Below are positions 62,687 through 64,000 of a stretch of 64,000 bases of DNA, piece after piece. Both the position numbers and the translations under genes were made by a program. Source of the stretch: Marinobacter zhejiangensis (GTDB lineage Bacteria; Pseudomonadota; Gammaproteobacteria; Pseudomonadales; Oleiphilaceae); contig NZ_FOUE01000002.1 in the NCBI RefSeq assembly GCF_900114775.1, positions 707,857 through 771,856 of the forward strand. Reading direction: 5' to 3'. How positions within the stretch are numbered: position 1 is the stretch's first letter; every line of letters begins with the position of its first letter. The notes under the pieces were generated by a model, which did not search any database, was not told the origin of the DNA, and was given only the letters and a program-made list of their open reading frames with translations.

Positions 62687-62758
62687 ACCCAACGCCCGCA
62701 TTTGCGGCTGGTTTGGAGCGCAGCGGAAAACCAGTCCGACAACATGCGTTTGTTACAT
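62687..62758 (-). other. attC site of cassette 2-1
   Basis: ACCCAAC and GTTACAT cores, 72 bases. Interior CCCGCATTTGCGGCTGGTTT nearly equals the attC at 39853-39932 in array 1. The right core GTTACATGC equals the attI core next to the last cassette. Confidence 0.92.
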
Positions 62759-62765
62759 GCTTTCT

Positions 62766-63836
62766 TCAAGACTTTGCCGCCTTTATCAATTTTCCTATTT
62801 TATCCATGCCGTCAAATGTTGATGGCAGGCTCCCATCATCAGTTACTATCCCTGAAAATACGATACTCTCGAATTTATCTAAAGAGCCTGTATCCTTTTT
62901 CTTCATTTCGATCGAATACTCTGAGTAGTTTTGAATAAATCGACAAAGAGTTTTTCTAAGATCTATCTGTAAAAGCTGTGATTTCACAGACTTATAATTA
63001 AACAAAAGAACTCGAAAGTAGTAGACGGAAATTGCAACCAAGGACACCGTTGGGAAAATTGAAACCAAAAGCCCGTCCTTAACAGCAGCAATATTATCTA
63101 GGTGCATGTAAACAAAGATCAGCTCTGCAACTATTGGGGATACTATCAGAACCGATAAGACCCGAAGCCAAAGCAATATCCCATCTCGCTCTTCTTTCTT
63201 TTCAGTCGAAAGCTCATCGAACCCTTGATACAAACCAACAAAATTGAACGCATTTTCATATTTTGACAAGGATTCTTTAAGTGAATTAACCCTAGCTTCT
63301 CTTTCCGACAGCTCAGAATCCCAATCATCTTTTAGCTTTTCTGCTTTAGCAGAAACCGCATTGAAATTTTTCAGGCTATCTATAGCGTCGCTATTGGCTA
63401 TAGCCTTGAAAATATTAATTGGCATATCACGAATCGCATATTCGATTTGTTCTTTTGCGTTGTGTTCAAATGAATCAACGTTGTTAAAAACAAATCGTCT
63501 GGCTGCTTCAAACTCCATAGCCAAATCGTTTTTCATGGAAAGATATAGCTCGAACAGAAAGCGGAAGCACATCGAACAAATATCATCCAGCCTTTCCTTG
63601 GAGAGTTCTTTTTCTTCATCAGCCAGACGATTAATGAATTGGTCACCAATCCATTGAATGTTTATCTGACAAAGCTCATCCCATTGTTCGGGCTTATTTT
63701 CCATTGAGCCTATTACTAACCGAATCAGGCTATTCCTTTGTTTTTCAAAATCGTCGGCAGGAGCCAAGCCATCAACCTTGTGTTTGAACTTAGCTAGAAC
63801 CGTTTTGCTTTGATTCGTATTAAAGAGTTCTGCCAT
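62766..63836 (-). CDS. Coiled-coil/two-membrane-segment cassette protein
   Basis: A 356-residue protein, the first cassette beside attI. The N-terminal half is helical with a coiled coil (EKLKDDWDSELSEREARVNS). Two membrane segments follow (VLSVLIVSPIVAELIFVYMH and LVSIFPTVSLVAISVYYFRV). Not recognised. The position next to attI suggests it is the most recently acquired and best expressed. Confidence 0.6.
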   Translation of the reverse strand: MAELFNTNQSKTVLAKFKHKVDGLAPADDFEKQRNSLIRLVIGSMENKPEQWDELCQINIQWIGDQFINRLADEEKELSKERLDDICSMCFRFLFELYLSMKNDLAMEFEAARRFVFNNVDSFEHNAKEQIEYAIRDMPINIFKAIANSDAIDSLKNFNAVSAKAEKLKDDWDSELSEREARVNSLKESLSKYENAFNFVGLYQGFDELSTEKKEERDGILLWLRVLSVLIVSPIVAELIFVYMHLDNIAAVKDGLLVSIFPTVSLVAISVYYFRVLLFNYKSVKSQLLQIDLRKTLCRFIQNYSEYSIEMKKKDTGSLDKFESIVFSGIVTDDGSLPSTFDGMDKIGKLIKAAKS

Positions 63837-63855
63837 GTGGCTCCCTATTTATGAT

Positions 63856-63948
63856 GCATGTAACAGCGTATTAGATAGAACGCTTCATTATTCCAAAACG
63901 CGACGTCTCTATTATTACGCGTCGTTATTACGCAGAAATAGAGAATCC
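63856..63948. other. attI-like region, right copy
   Basis: Starts with GCATGTAACAGC (core GTTACATGC on the minus strand) directly next to cassette 2-1. It contains an AT-rich CTATTATTACGCGTCG segment and ends at the ATG of the plus-strand gene. It matches 43722-43812 except for a few substitutions and a small indel. This is where attI and the cassette promoter should lie. Confidence 0.7.
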
Positions 63949-64000
63949 ATGCCTAAAACTAACCCAACATTCAACAAGTTGCGATCAGGATTCGTCAATT
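63949..64000 (+). CDS. intI: Probable integron integrase, first 17 codons
   Basis: ATG 63949 begins MPKTNPTFNKLRSGFVN and runs off the window. The gene points away from the cassettes across attI, as intI does in all integrons. The identity is inferred from this position, since the catalytic part is outside. Confidence 0.5.
   Translation, partial: MPKTNPTFNKLRSGFVN

Overview
The window looks like a chromosomal stretch of a marine gammaproteobacterium, most likely Marinobacter or a close relative. This is inferred from the gene complement (HscC-type Hsp70 beside a J-domain/RDD partner, DUF2860 outer-membrane protein, DUF3604/HupE/PpiC trio) and moderately GC-rich core genes. No marker such as rRNA is present to prove it. 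The right part contains an integron, with many small, AT-rich, same-strand genes separated by recombination sites (attC). Region 1-23 kb is ordinary chromosome: a partial AraC regulator, an epoxide-hydrolase-like enzyme, a pentapeptide-repeat membrane protein, the DUF3604/HupE/PpiC cluster, hscC with its J-like partner, envelope and periplasmic enzymes, a LuxR regulator, an outer-membrane barrel, a membrane-thioredoxin fusion, a retinol-saturase-like oxidoreductase under a TetR repressor, an alcohol dehydrogenase and a YcaQ-like protein. Region 23.9-38.9 kb is more fluid: small immunity-like or orphan proteins, MerR/DUF2938, a GlxA-type regulator with a repeated upstream motif shared by a YdhR-like and an HD-domain gene, LysE exporter, thioesterase, TetR, enoyl-CoA hydratase, an endonuclease V-like protein, a panB fragment, a FAD monooxygenase with divergent LysR, DUF4440, GNAT and a metallo-beta-lactamase-like protein. 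Region 39.05-43.75 kb is cassette array 1: six minus-strand cassettes, each ending in an attC-like site. They carry hypothetical proteins, a SIR2-like/DUF4917-type protein and a DUF1643-type protein. The array ends at a copy of an attI-like region followed by a truncated integrase-like start at 43,722-43,887. Region 43.9-54.1 kb holds non-cassette accessory genes: a decayed gene copy, imm11-like tandem genes, a small kinase, secreted and membrane proteins, DUF1963 and a methyltransferase. Region 54.3-63.85 kb is cassette array 2, again on the minus strand: GNAT, a Phd/ParE toxin-antitoxin pair, a decayed IS1111-like element lodged in an attC, a two-gene reverse transcriptase module, a membrane protein homologous to one in array 1, a DUF3800 protein, two membrane-anchored hypothetical proteins and a HEPN-like protein. 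It ends at the second copy of the attI-like region (63,856-63,948), where the probable integron integrase gene begins on the plus strand and runs off the window. The most interesting candidate is the reverse transcriptase plus overlapping partner gene (56,544-59,233) carried as an integron cassette. It looks like an undescribed defence-type RT module. Its neighbours (SIR2-like, DUF3800, HEPN-like, toxin-antitoxin) suggest the integron stores defence genes.
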